The translations under genes and the position numbers were made by a program. The notes below the pieces were generated by a model. That model saw only the letters and a program-made list of their open reading frames with translations, was not told the origin of the DNA and did no database searches. A stretch of 36,934 nt of DNA from Thermofilales archaeon. GTDB lineage: Archaea > Thermoproteota > Thermoprotei > Thermofilales > Thermofilaceae. How positions within the stretch are numbered: the first letter of the stretch is position 1; every line of letters starts with the position of its first letter. The stretch spans positions 1 to 36,934 of the forward strand of contig JAPWTS010000007.1 in the NCBI GenBank assembly GCA_028275925.1, in the 5' to 3' direction. This document shows, one piece after another, positions 15,190-22,581 of the stretch.

Positions 15190-17283
15190 ATGGGGCAGGA
15201 GAAGCCCGCTGAGGTTAAGGTTGAGCGCGTCCGCGTCCTGACGCCCCCTCTCCTCGTCGCCGTCATCCTCCTGACCGTACTGAGCGAGATCTTCGCCATT
15301 TGGTTCAGGTCGCTGACCACGAAGATGTGGACGTACACGGGCTGGTTCATCGGCGCCTTCTACATCGTCCTCATCTTCCAGCTGCTGGGGAGGCTCAGCC
15401 CCAAGCTCAGGCTGAACCCGGGCCAGATGCTCATCCTCCTGCTGCCCTTCTGGTACGCGGCTGGGAAGGCCTTCATGATCACGGGAGCGGGAGGCGAGAT
15501 GTGGGCCGAGATGCTCTACCCCGTCTGGTCCTTCATAGTCAGGGGGCTACGCGACCCCAGCATAAGGAGCTGGTGCTGGGATTTGACACCTTCGCTCGTC
15601 GCACCGAAGGACCCGGTGGAGCTCGACAAGATCTGGAGGGGTTTGATGCCCGGCGAGGTGATCAACTGGGCTCCCTGGATGGCGCCCATAGCGTTCTGGT
15701 CCCTCTGGCTCATCGTCACGACGCTGATTATCGTCGTGCTCGTCTACACGGTTATCGGGCCGCAAACGGTGGAGGTCGAAAGGCTCGTCTACCCGATGAG
15801 CGTCCCGGCTACCGTGCTGCTCTCCAACGCCGGCTCGTGGGTCGAAGTGGGCGGCAAGGCTAGATCGAAACTCTTCGACCTAACCGACACGAGGATCAAG
15901 CTCTTCTGGATCTCCTTCGTGATCGGCGCGCTATTCCTGTCGATGATCCCGCTGCTGATGGAGGTTCTGCCGGTAGTTCCGGTGCTGGGAGCGTTCCTCT
16001 GGGGCGAGATACCTCTCAACCTCCAAACTTGGTTCAACACGGCAGCAGTGCTGCCGGGAGCCCACTTCTACGCAGTCTTCATCATCCACCAGGCGATTCT
16101 GATGACGTTGTTGCCGTACGATGTTTTGATCACGCCCGTCATCATCTGGCTCATCTTCTACGTCATCTACCCCACGCTGGGAGTGAGGATGGGCGTCCTA
16201 CCGTACGAGCCTGGCGTTGAGGGATGGGCGAACTGGTACTACGGATACAGGGCACCCTTCCCGATGGCCGCCTTCGCGATATACGGGATGTCGCTCGGCC
16301 TCGGTCTCCTCACCCTGTGGGAGGCCCGCGGCACGATCTCGCGCGTTTTGAAGGGCGAGATGTCCGGCGCGGAGCTTCCCGTCAAGCAGCTGCTCTACCT
16401 GTTCGCCGGCCTCTTCGTCGTCTGGCTCGCGCTCTGGACCGCCGCTGGCGCGAACCCGATCATGATGATCTACTTCTTCATCCTCTTCATCCTCTGGCAG
16501 ATCAGCATCGTGAGGTACTACGCGGAGATCTGGTGGCACCCGCCCGTCATCCACGACACCTACCACATACTCATCTGGCCGGTGGGAGCTTCGATCGGCG
16601 CTTGGGCTGCCGTGCCCAGCCAGAGGAGCCAGGCGCTCTACATACAGAACATGGCTCTGCTAGTCCACGGGAGCTGGGCGGCTTACAGGCAGAACCCGTG
16701 GAACATGGGCTTCACAGCCCACACGTACAAGTGGGCTAGGGACCTGAACGTGAACCTGAAGGACGTGATGCTCGCGCTGTTCGCCATCGCGATCGTCGGC
16801 TGGCCTGTCGCTTTCATCTTCAACGTCTGGTGGCTCTACCACGGTGGCGGCTACGTGAAGCTCAACGAGGGCACATACACGTGGCCGGTCGACGTCGCTC
16901 TGAACCAGGGTGTCCGCGGTCTCACGCACTTTAGCTCGCTGCTGGAGATGCCTTTCTGGTACCACGGTCTCCTCGCTGTGCTGGGCATCGCAACCGTGTT
17001 CATCATCTACTTCCTCAGGATGCGGTTCGCCTGGTTCCTCATCAACCCGACCGCTGTGGCGATGACGATGTGGTTGACCGAGTTCATCTGGCTTGCCGCG
17101 CTGGTGGCCCTTATCGCCAAGTACATCGGCATCAGGATCTTCGGCGCCAGGAGGTACGAGGAGTACGCTGCCTACGTGGCTGCAGGCCTATGCTGGGGCT
17201 TGGGTGCAGGCTACATTATAGGCGGCTTCTACGATCTCTTCATGGGCGTACTACCGAAGTTCCAGGCGTTCTTCGTACCGTGA
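15190..17283 (+). CDS. OPT-like polytopic membrane protein (DUF6785/DUF6784 type)
   Basis: A 697-residue membrane protein with roughly a dozen hydrophobic helices. The N-terminal part (about 25-520) has features I associate with the DUF6785 family, including the segment with PWMAPIAFWSLWLI and then VEVERLVYPMSVPATVLL, which parallels the VEVQKLPFP segment of the permease at 8714. The last 130 residues (RMRFAWFLINPTAVAMTMWL, then an EFIWLAALVALIAKYIGIR helix) resemble DUF6784. These families lie in the OPT-like transporter superfamily and have no known substrate. The ATG at 15190 is leaderless. The gene is cotranscribed with the HGE protein that follows. Codon use is slightly less GC-biased than in the flanking genes. 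Confidence 0.72.
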   Translation: MGQEKPAEVKVERVRVLTPPLLVAVILLTVLSEIFAIWFRSLTTKMWTYTGWFIGAFYIVLIFQLLGRLSPKLRLNPGQMLILLLPFWYAAGKAFMITGAGGEMWAEMLYPVWSFIVRGLRDPSIRSWCWDLTPSLVAPKDPVELDKIWRGLMPGEVINWAPWMAPIAFWSLWLIVTTLIIVVLVYTVIGPQTVEVERLVYPMSVPATVLLSNAGSWVEVGGKARSKLFDLTDTRIKLFWISFVIGALFLSMIPLLMEVLPVVPVLGAFLWGEIPLNLQTWFNTAAVLPGAHFYAVFIIHQAILMTLLPYDVLITPVIIWLIFYVIYPTLGVRMGVLPYEPGVEGWANWYYGYRAPFPMAAFAIYGMSLGLGLLTLWEARGTISRVLKGEMSGAELPVKQLLYLFAGLFVVWLALWTAAGANPIMMIYFFILFILWQISIVRYYAEIWWHPPVIHDTYHILIWPVGASIGAWAAVPSQRSQALYIQNMALLVHGSWAAYRQNPWNMGFTAHTYKWARDLNVNLKDVMLALFAIAIVGWPVAFIFNVWWLYHGGGYVKLNEGTYTWPVDVALNQGVRGLTHFSSLLEMPFWYHGLLAVLGIATVFIIYFLRMRFAWFLINPTAVAMTMWLTEFIWLAALVALIAKYIGIRIFGARRYEEYAAYVAAGLCWGLGAGYIIGGFYDLFMGVLPKFQAFFVP

Positions 17284-17293
17284 GGTGGTGGCT

Positions 17294-18250
17294 GTGAGGA
17301 AACAGCACGTTTCCGTCGCGTTCGCCCTCCTCGCCTTGGCTCTACTCACCTTAGCTCCAGCAGTTCACGCGCAGCCCTACAAGGTCTACCTGCTATACGT
17401 GGCGGAAGCGGGGGACAGCTGGGTTAGCAAGGACGCGTTCGCCTCCTTCCTCACCACGCACTTGAAGAAGGCTGGAGTCAGCTTTGAGGTGATAAAGAGC
17501 ATCGACGACTGGGAGAAGCTTGTGGATCAAGCTCCCGAGAACCTCATCATCGTCAACTGCCACGGCGAGGTGATGCCGATACCCACCAAGTACGGGGACA
17601 ACTACACGCTGTTCTACCAGGACCTCGCGCGCAACGTGAGGGAGAAGGGGTGGATCCTCGTCCTCCCCATCGGCCTCACCACCTGGTTGATCGGGAACGA
17701 GAAGACGGTCGGCTACACGAACGTCGTCGACGGCCCCAGCGTGAGCGCGTTCAGAAGGTCTCTTGGGTTGCCGCCGATCAACCCGTGGTGCGACCAGAAC
17801 GCGCAGATTTCCGATCTCGGCAAACGTGTAGCCGCGGTCTTGGGCCTCGACGTCCCCGAGGTTGTCGGAGCTGCAAGGGCTATAGCGACAAACGCTACAC
17901 CCCTTTGGTACTTCTACAAGGTGCCGGAGTCCGCTAAAACATGGGACGGGTTGCCCTACTACTCGATGGCCGCTTGGAAGGTCGGTAAAGGGATGCTCGT
18001 ATGGGGTGGGATGAGCGGTGGCGACGAGATGAGGAAGACAGCAATCACGGCCGCTGTAGTGGCCTACATTCTCGATCCCACGCTTGCCGAGAAAACTCCT
18101 CCACCGCCGCCGCTGATTACGCCCGAGAAAGCTTACATGTACGTGATTGTCGCAGCTGTGGTCGTGCTACTTGCTGTGCTCGTAGTGGTGCTGGTAAAGG
18201 GTAGGGCGCCGAAAGCCCCGCCGCCTGCGGCTGCCGAAAAGAAGCAGTAG
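17294..18250 (+). CDS. Secreted, membrane-anchored protein with HGE motif (copy 1)
   Basis: A 318-residue protein with a signal peptide (1-26, ending AVHAQ), a globular extracellular domain of about 240 residues, a proline stretch and a C-terminal membrane helix (about 275-297) with a short basic tail. The domain contains IIVNCHGEVMPIP (H90-G91-E92) followed by an aromatic and hydrophobic region, recalling a Rossmann or glutamine-amidotransferase-like fold. No catalytic Cys triad is obvious. The protein at 24026-24964 is a clear paralogue. GTG at 17294 is preferred because GAGGTG lies 6 nt upstream; an in-frame GTG at 17285 overlaps that site. It begins 10 nt after the permease stop and is likely its partner. 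Function unknown. Confidence 0.72.
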   Translation: MRKQHVSVAFALLALALLTLAPAVHAQPYKVYLLYVAEAGDSWVSKDAFASFLTTHLKKAGVSFEVIKSIDDWEKLVDQAPENLIIVNCHGEVMPIPTKYGDNYTLFYQDLARNVREKGWILVLPIGLTTWLIGNEKTVGYTNVVDGPSVSAFRRSLGLPPINPWCDQNAQISDLGKRVAAVLGLDVPEVVGAARAIATNATPLWYFYKVPESAKTWDGLPYYSMAAWKVGKGMLVWGGMSGGDEMRKTAITAAVVAYILDPTLAEKTPPPPPLITPEKAYMYVIVAAVVVLLAVLVVVLVKGRAPKAPPPAAAEKKQ

Positions 18251-18261
18251 GAGAGTTCATT

Positions 18262-18293
18262 AAAACATTCTTATTTTTTCTCAATTTTTAAAG
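18262..18293 (+). promoter_or_regulatory. T-rich terminator overlapping the promoter of the MttB-like gene
   Basis: An AT-rich stretch after the HGE gene contains a T6 run (18274-18279) that can end its transcript. TTTTTAAAG (18285-18293) can serve as the TATA box for the next gene. The predicted start of that mRNA is near 18316. Confidence 0.45.
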
Positions 18294-18316
18294 CAGCATT
18301 TAGGTTGGAGGGTGTT

Positions 18317-18335
18317 CCGAAGGGTTTTTCTTCGG
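18317..18335 (+). other. Hairpin at the 5' end of the MttB-like mRNA
   Basis: CCGAAG (18317-18322) and CTTCGG (18330-18335) form a 6-bp stem around a 7-nt loop. It would be the very first element of the transcript predicted from the TATA box at 18285-18293, ahead of the Shine-Dalgarno GAGGGG at 18342-18347. A leader of about 37 nt is unusual in this window. A regulatory or stabilising role is inference. Confidence 0.4.
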
Positions 18336-18352
18336 TTAGTTGAGGGGTGGGC

Positions 18353-19771
18353 GTGCCGAGACCTGCTATAGGCCTCTTGCTGAGGAGCGAGGCTGAGGAA
18401 GTGCACTCCCGCGCGCTCGAGCTCCTCTCGAAGGTCGGGGTGTACTTCGAGGATAAGAGCGTCGAGAAGCTGATGCTCGATGGCGGCTGCGAGCTGAGGG
18501 AGGGGCGGGTCCTCATCCCCGAGGAGCTCGTGAAGGAGGCGCTCTCCAAGGCTCCGAGGAGGTTCGATCTGTACGATCGCGATGGGAACTACGCGGCCAC
18601 CCTGGGGAATGGAGCCCTCCTCTTCAACCCCGGTTCCGCTGCGGTGAAGATCCTCGATTACGGAGCGGGAGAGCCGAGGCCTCCCACGCTCGAGGACTTG
18701 AAGCGTTTCGTGATCCTGGCGGACGCGCTGGAGCACATCGGGGCGCAGAGCACCGCGCTCGTCCCGAAGGACGTGCCGGTGGAGGTGAGCGACGCCGAGC
18801 GCCTCTACGTCGTCCTCAAGTACTCGAGGAAGCCCGTCGTCACCGGGGCCTTCACGGTCGAGAACCTCCCCCTCATGGTCGAGATGCTGGCGGCCGTGCG
18901 GGAGGACTACCGGGAGAGGCCGTTCGCGATATTCGACGTGTGCCCCTCGCCCCCGCTCTCGTGGAGCGCGATCACCTCCAGGAACCTGGTGGACCTGGCC
19001 CGGCTGGGCGCGCCGGCCGAGATCATCTCGATGCCGGGGCTCGGCGCGAACGCCCCCGTGACCGTGTACGGAGCGCTGATCCAGCACCACGCCGAGGTGC
19101 TCAGCGGGGTCGTGCTGGCGCAGCTCGCGTCGCCGGGGGCGAAGGTGATCTACGGCGGCTCGCCCACCCTCGTCCACCCGCGCCACGGGACCGCGCTGAT
19201 CGCCGCGCCCGAGGCGGCGCTCGTCAGCCTCGCCTACAGGGACATGGCTAGGCTCGTCGAGCTGCCAGCCCACACGTACATGGCGATCTCCGACGCGAAA
19301 GCCCCCGACTTCCAGGCTGGAGCTGAGGCGGGCTTCACGGCGGCGCTCGCCGCGCTCGCCTCCTTCGACGTGGTCTCGGGGCCCGGGATGCTTGAGTTCG
19401 AGAGCGCCCAGTCGATGGAGAAGCTCGTCCTCGACAACGAGGTGTGCGGGATCGCGAGGAGGCTGGCGAGGGGCTTCTCCATCAGCCCCGGCGACGCCGA
19501 CGTCATCCGCGACGTGGTCCTCTCGAGGAGGGGGAACTTCCTCGCGCACAAGCACACGCTGGCGAACCTGAGGAGGGAGGTCCACCTCCCGAGGGTTTGG
19601 GACGCCGAGCCGGCGGCCCGCCGCGACCTGCTGGAGTGGGCGCACGAGGAGGTGGAGCGGCTGCTGAGGGAGCACGAGCCGCCCAAGCTCGAGGGCGACA
19701 GGCTGGAGGCGCTCGACAAGGTCAGAGCCGAGCTGTGGCGCAGGGCGGGGGCGGCCCCGCCGCCCATCTAG
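18353..19771 (+). CDS. MttB-superfamily (trimethylamine methyltransferase-like) protein, no pyrrolysine
   Basis: A 472-residue TIM-barrel protein of the trimethylamine:corrinoid methyltransferase superfamily. Recognisable segments are LGANAPVTVYGALIQHHAEV, IYGGSPTLVHPRHG, ISDAKAPDFQAGAEAG and the late EKLVLDNEVCGIARRL. There is no in-frame amber codon, so it belongs to the non-pyrrolysine branch that includes glycine-betaine methyltransferase (MtgB). Members move a methyl group from a quaternary amine to a corrinoid protein. No corrinoid protein or activase lies in the window, so the substrate and even the reaction are open. GTG at 18353 follows GAGGGG by 5 nt; GTG at 18347 is an alternative. 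RuBisCO follows under its own promoter. Confidence 0.82.
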   Translation: MPRPAIGLLLRSEAEEVHSRALELLSKVGVYFEDKSVEKLMLDGGCELREGRVLIPEELVKEALSKAPRRFDLYDRDGNYAATLGNGALLFNPGSAAVKILDYGAGEPRPPTLEDLKRFVILADALEHIGAQSTALVPKDVPVEVSDAERLYVVLKYSRKPVVTGAFTVENLPLMVEMLAAVREDYRERPFAIFDVCPSPPLSWSAITSRNLVDLARLGAPAEIISMPGLGANAPVTVYGALIQHHAEVLSGVVLAQLASPGAKVIYGGSPTLVHPRHGTALIAAPEAALVSLAYRDMARLVELPAHTYMAISDAKAPDFQAGAEAGFTAALAALASFDVVSGPGMLEFESAQSMEKLVLDNEVCGIARRLARGFSISPGDADVIRDVVLSRRGNFLAHKHTLANLRREVHLPRVWDAEPAARRDLLEWAHEEVERLLREHEPPKLEGDRLEALDKVRAELWRRAGAAPPPI

Positions 19772-19784
19772 CGCCCCCGCCAAG

Positions 19785-19793
19785 CTTTTTTAC
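19785..19793 (+). promoter_or_regulatory. TATA-like box for RuBisCO
   Basis: CTTTTTTAC centred about 25 nt upstream of the ATG at 19814, supporting a separate, leaderless RuBisCO transcript. Confidence 0.45.
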
Positions 19794-19813
19794 CAGGCAC
19801 CTGCATTTAGCCG

Positions 19814-21145
19814 ATGCCGGTCGAGTTCGAGCCCTACCCGGAGTTCCTGAAGCCCGGCTACGTGCCCGACCCCGAGAGCGACGTGGTCGCGGTTTTCAGG
19901 GTGACGCCGGCCGAGGGCTTCACGGCCGAGGACGCGGCGGGGGGCGTGGCGGCCGAGAGCAGCACGGGGACTTGGACGACGCTCTACACCTGGTACGACA
20001 AGGCCCGCGTCGACAGGTTGATGGGGAAGGCCTACGAGGTGAGGAGCTTAGGTGACGGCTCCTACCTGCTGAAGATCGCCTACCCGCTGGAGCTATTCGA
20101 GGAGGGGAACATGCCGGGCTTCCTCGCCTCCGTAGCGGGCAACATCTTCGGGATGCGGAGGGTCAAGGGCCTGCGGCTCGAGGACCTGTACCTGCCCAAG
20201 GGCTTCCTCGAGCGCTTCAAGGGCCCCTTCAGGGGCATCGAGGGCGTCCGCGCCGTGATGAAGGTGGAGGGGAGGCCGATCGTCGGCACCGTCCCCAAGC
20301 CGAAGGTCGGCTACTCGCCCGAGGAGGTGGGGAAGCTCGCCTACGACCTGCTGACGGGCGGGCTGGACTACGTGAAGGACGACGAGAACCTGGTGAGCCC
20401 CAGGTTCTGCCGGTTCGAGGAGAGGGCTAGGGCGATCATGAGGGCGATCGACGCGGCGGAGAGGGAGACGGGCGAGAGGAAGGCGTGGTTCGCGAACATA
20501 ACGGCGGACGTGAGGGAGATGGAGCGCAGGCTGAAGCTCGTCGCCGACTACGGGAACCCCTACGTGATGGTCGACGTGGTGGTAGCCGGCTGGTCGGCTC
20601 TCACCTACGTGAGGGACCTCGCGGAGGAGTACGGGCTGGCGATCCACGCGCACCGGGCGATGCACGCCGCCTTCACCCGCAACCCGTACCACGGCATCTC
20701 GATGTTCGTGCTCGCGAAGCTGTACCGCGTGATCGGCGTGGACCAGCTGCACGTGGGCACGCCGGAGGTGGGGAAGCTGGAGGCGAGGACCGCGGACGTG
20801 ATCAGGTACTGCAGGGTGCTGAGGCAGAGCGAGTACAAGCCGGACCCGGACGACCCCTTCCACCTCGAGCAGAGGTTTTACCACATCAAGCCGGCCCTCC
20901 CCGTCTCCTCGGGCGGCCTCCACCCCGGCACGCTGCCCGAGGTCATTAGGGTGATGGGCACGGACCTGGTGATCCAGGTTGGAGGGGGCGTCGTAGGCCA
21001 CCCGGACGGGCCGAAGGCGGGGGCGGCGGCAGCGAGGCAGGCGATCGAAGCGGCGATGAAGGGGGTGCCGCTCGACGAGTACGCGAAGGAGCACAGGGAG
21101 CTGGCGAGGGCGCTGGAGAAGTGGGGCTACGTCAAACCGATTTAA
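19814..21145 (+). CDS. rbcL: Ribulose-bisphosphate carboxylase, form III (archaeal)
   Basis: A 443-residue large subunit. Active-site elements are all present: K162 and K164 in GTVPKPKVG, the carbamylated lysine K188 with Mg ligands D190 and E191 in YVKDDENL, the HAHRAMHAAF histidines around 278-284, the loop-6 lysine K321 in GTPEVGKLE, and SSGGLHPG near 365-372. Form III enzymes fix CO2 onto ribulose 1,5-bisphosphate made from nucleotides, giving two 3-phosphoglycerates. The usual partners, AMP phosphorylase and ribose-1,5-bisphosphate isomerase, are not in the window. A nucleoside hydrolase (25624) and phosphoglycolate phosphatase (5354) are. The final G of the usual GKLEG loop is alanine here. 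Confidence 0.95.
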   Translation: MPVEFEPYPEFLKPGYVPDPESDVVAVFRVTPAEGFTAEDAAGGVAAESSTGTWTTLYTWYDKARVDRLMGKAYEVRSLGDGSYLLKIAYPLELFEEGNMPGFLASVAGNIFGMRRVKGLRLEDLYLPKGFLERFKGPFRGIEGVRAVMKVEGRPIVGTVPKPKVGYSPEEVGKLAYDLLTGGLDYVKDDENLVSPRFCRFEERARAIMRAIDAAERETGERKAWFANITADVREMERRLKLVADYGNPYVMVDVVVAGWSALTYVRDLAEEYGLAIHAHRAMHAAFTRNPYHGISMFVLAKLYRVIGVDQLHVGTPEVGKLEARTADVIRYCRVLRQSEYKPDPDDPFHLEQRFYHIKPALPVSSGGLHPGTLPEVIRVMGTDLVIQVGGGVVGHPDGPKAGAAAARQAIEAAMKGVPLDEYAKEHRELARALEKWGYVKPI

Positions 21146-21167
21146 AATTATTTCCTTTTAATCTAAT
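21146..21167. terminator. T/A-rich bidirectional terminator region
   Basis: This AT-rich stretch between the convergent RuBisCO and retropepsin-like genes has T4 and A4 tracts on both strands and no coding potential. It probably ends transcription from both sides. Confidence 0.4.
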
Positions 21168-21593
21168 TTATTTCCAAACTTCCTTCTCCGCGCTCTCCCT
21201 TTCTACACCGGCCGGGTCCTCGCGCAGCCTCCACAACCCCCTTTTCACGTCGAGTATGCTGATGCCCAGCTCCCCCGCCACCGCGTCGCTGAGGACGACC
21301 TCGTCCACGTAAGGGTCAACGATGATGCACACCTCCAAGCTCTTTGAAACCCCCTCCGCGAGGAGCTCGAGCTTCGCGGCCTTCCTGTAGTACGGCGCCG
21401 CGAGGTCCCCGCCGCCCGTCCCGAGCTCGGCCAGCTCGACGTCGTCGGGGGGCGGCCAGAGGCCCAGCGCGCGGGCCACCTCCACGGGGACTACCACGTC
21501 CGGCTCGTCGCTCTCGAAGCCGCTGTTAACGAGCGCGCTCGTCTCGACACACCGGGAGCCCCTGCGCAGCCTAACCCTCACCCTGCACGCCAC
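21168..21593 (-). CDS. Retropepsin-like (clan AA) protein with altered catalytic triad
   Basis: A 141-residue, beta-rich protein. The segment ETSALVNSGFESDEPDVVV occupies the place of the D-T/S-G catalytic loop of single-domain aspartic proteases, but the Asp is Asn (N23-S24-G25, codon AAC). A later strand pair with DEVVLSDAVAGELGI fits the second half of the fold. Loss of the aspartate argues against peptidase activity; a binding role is more likely. It starts with GTG at 21593, inside the 3' end of the 41-residue gene upstream, so the two are coupled. A frameshifted relative that keeps D-T-G lies at 6949-7163. The family call comes from motif order, not a search. Confidence 0.6.
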   Translation of the reverse strand: MACRVRVRLRRGSRCVETSALVNSGFESDEPDVVVPVEVARALGLWPPPDDVELAELGTGGGDLAAPYYRKAAKLELLAEGVSKSLEVCIIVDPYVDEVVLSDAVAGELGISILDVKRGLWRLREDPAGVERESAEKEVWK

Positions 21594-21696
21594 GCCGCAC
21601 CAACCTCCTCCTCACGACCATGTAGCCTATCGTCTTCTTCCTCGGGGCCCTCCTCTTGAGCCTCCTTACGACCTCGAGGACCTCCTCGGTCAGCAC
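21571..21696 (-). CDS. Small basic protein upstream of the retropepsin-like gene
   Basis: A 41-residue, highly basic protein starting with GTG at 21696 (MLTEEVLEVVRRLKRRAPRK, then a short beta-like IGYMVV and an Arg-rich tail). A TATA box at 21718-21727 (minus strand) lies about 26 nt upstream, fitting a leaderless start exactly there. It overlaps the following gene by 23 nt in another frame. The helix plus basic tail suggests nucleic-acid or partner binding. Such tiny genes beside retropepsin-like genes may form a two-component module. Function unknown. Confidence 0.55.
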   Translation of the reverse strand: MLTEEVLEVVRRLKRRAPRKKTIGYMVVRRRLVRRGVQGEG

Positions 21697-21717
21697 AAGC
21701 AACGAGCTCGGCGAGCG

Positions 21718-21727
21718 CTATAAACTC
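21718..21727 (-). promoter_or_regulatory. TATA box for the 41-residue gene
   Basis: AGTTTATAGC on the minus strand, about 26 nt upstream of the GTG at 21696. It decides the start of this very short gene. Confidence 0.5.
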
Positions 21728-21744
21728 AGCGCCCGCCGGCCAGC

Positions 21745-22581
21745 CTAAGCGAAGTCCGTGATCCTCGCTGCGCGCGCTTTGCTGGGAGGGAAGGAGGGTT
21801 CGCACCGCACGCCCAGCTCCCTGCACACCCTCTCCACGAGGGCGGCGACCCTCTCGCGCCACCAGCGGGGCGTGGTCGAGGCGCCCGGGAACCTCCTCTC
21901 CAGCGGCTCCAGGTGCTTCTCCAAGCCGGGCTTGAGCCTGAGGAAGTCGTAGATAAGCTCCGAGCCCGTCTCGGCCGCCAGCTGCGCCACCCTCCTCACG
22001 CTCTCCTCGGAGTCGTTCACCCCGCGCAGGATGGGCCCCAGGAAGACCCAGGTTCTGACCCCTTCAGCGGCGATCCTCCTCAGCGCGTGGGCCCTAGCGG
22101 AGGGGGGCGGGGCCCCCGGTTCCATCAGCCTCGCCACCTCATCGTCGAGCGTCGTCACCGTGAAGCCGACGTCGACCAAGTCTTTGTGCTCGGCGAGGAG
22201 GTCGAGGTCCCTGAGCACGAGGGGCGACTTCGTCTGCACGCTCACCCTGAAGCCCGAGGATAGCAGCACCTCCAACCCCCCGCGCGCGAGCTCCTCCATC
22301 TCCTCAACCGGCTGGTAGGGGTCGGTCGTCGTTGAGACCCCCACGACCCCTCTCCTGAGCCTCCTCACCTCCCGCCTCAGGACCTCCACCACGTTCTCCT
22401 TCACGTAGACGACCCTCCCCCAGTTCTCGGCGACCTCCCTGTACGGCGTGTAGTAGCGGGCGTAGCAGTAGAGGCAGCCGTGGGCGCAGCCGGCGTAGGG
22501 GTTGTACGCGTAGTCCAGGTCGTAGAGGCCCGACCTGGAGAGGGCGCTCGATACCCTCACCCTCCTGTACTCGACGCTCAC
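21745..22581 (-). CDS. Radical SAM protein, spore-photoproduct-lyase-like family
   Basis: A 278-residue radical SAM enzyme. YNPYAGCAHGCLYCYARYY holds the cluster motif CX3CX2C (C32, C36, C39). The rest is a partial TIM barrel with VGVSTTTDPYQPVEEM and SVQTKSPLVLRDLDLL, typical of the SplB / Rv2578c-like group. Spore photoproduct lyases repair a UV thymine dimer by radical chemistry; many relatives are uncharacterised. The gene starts at a GTGA overlap with the stop of nreA (4 nt), so the two proteins are made together. That coupling to a DNA-repair protein favours a nucleic-acid role. GTG at 22587 is an alternative start. Confidence 0.83.
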   Translation of the reverse strand: MSVEYRRVRVSSALSRSGLYDLDYAYNPYAGCAHGCLYCYARYYTPYREVAENWGRVVYVKENVVEVLRREVRRLRRGVVGVSTTTDPYQPVEEMEELARGGLEVLLSSGFRVSVQTKSPLVLRDLDLLAEHKDLVDVGFTVTTLDDEVARLMEPGAPPPSARAHALRRIAAEGVRTWVFLGPILRGVNDSEESVRRVAQLAAETGSELIYDFLRLKPGLEKHLEPLERRFPGASTTPRWWRERVAALVERVCRELGVRCEPSFPPSKARAARITDFA

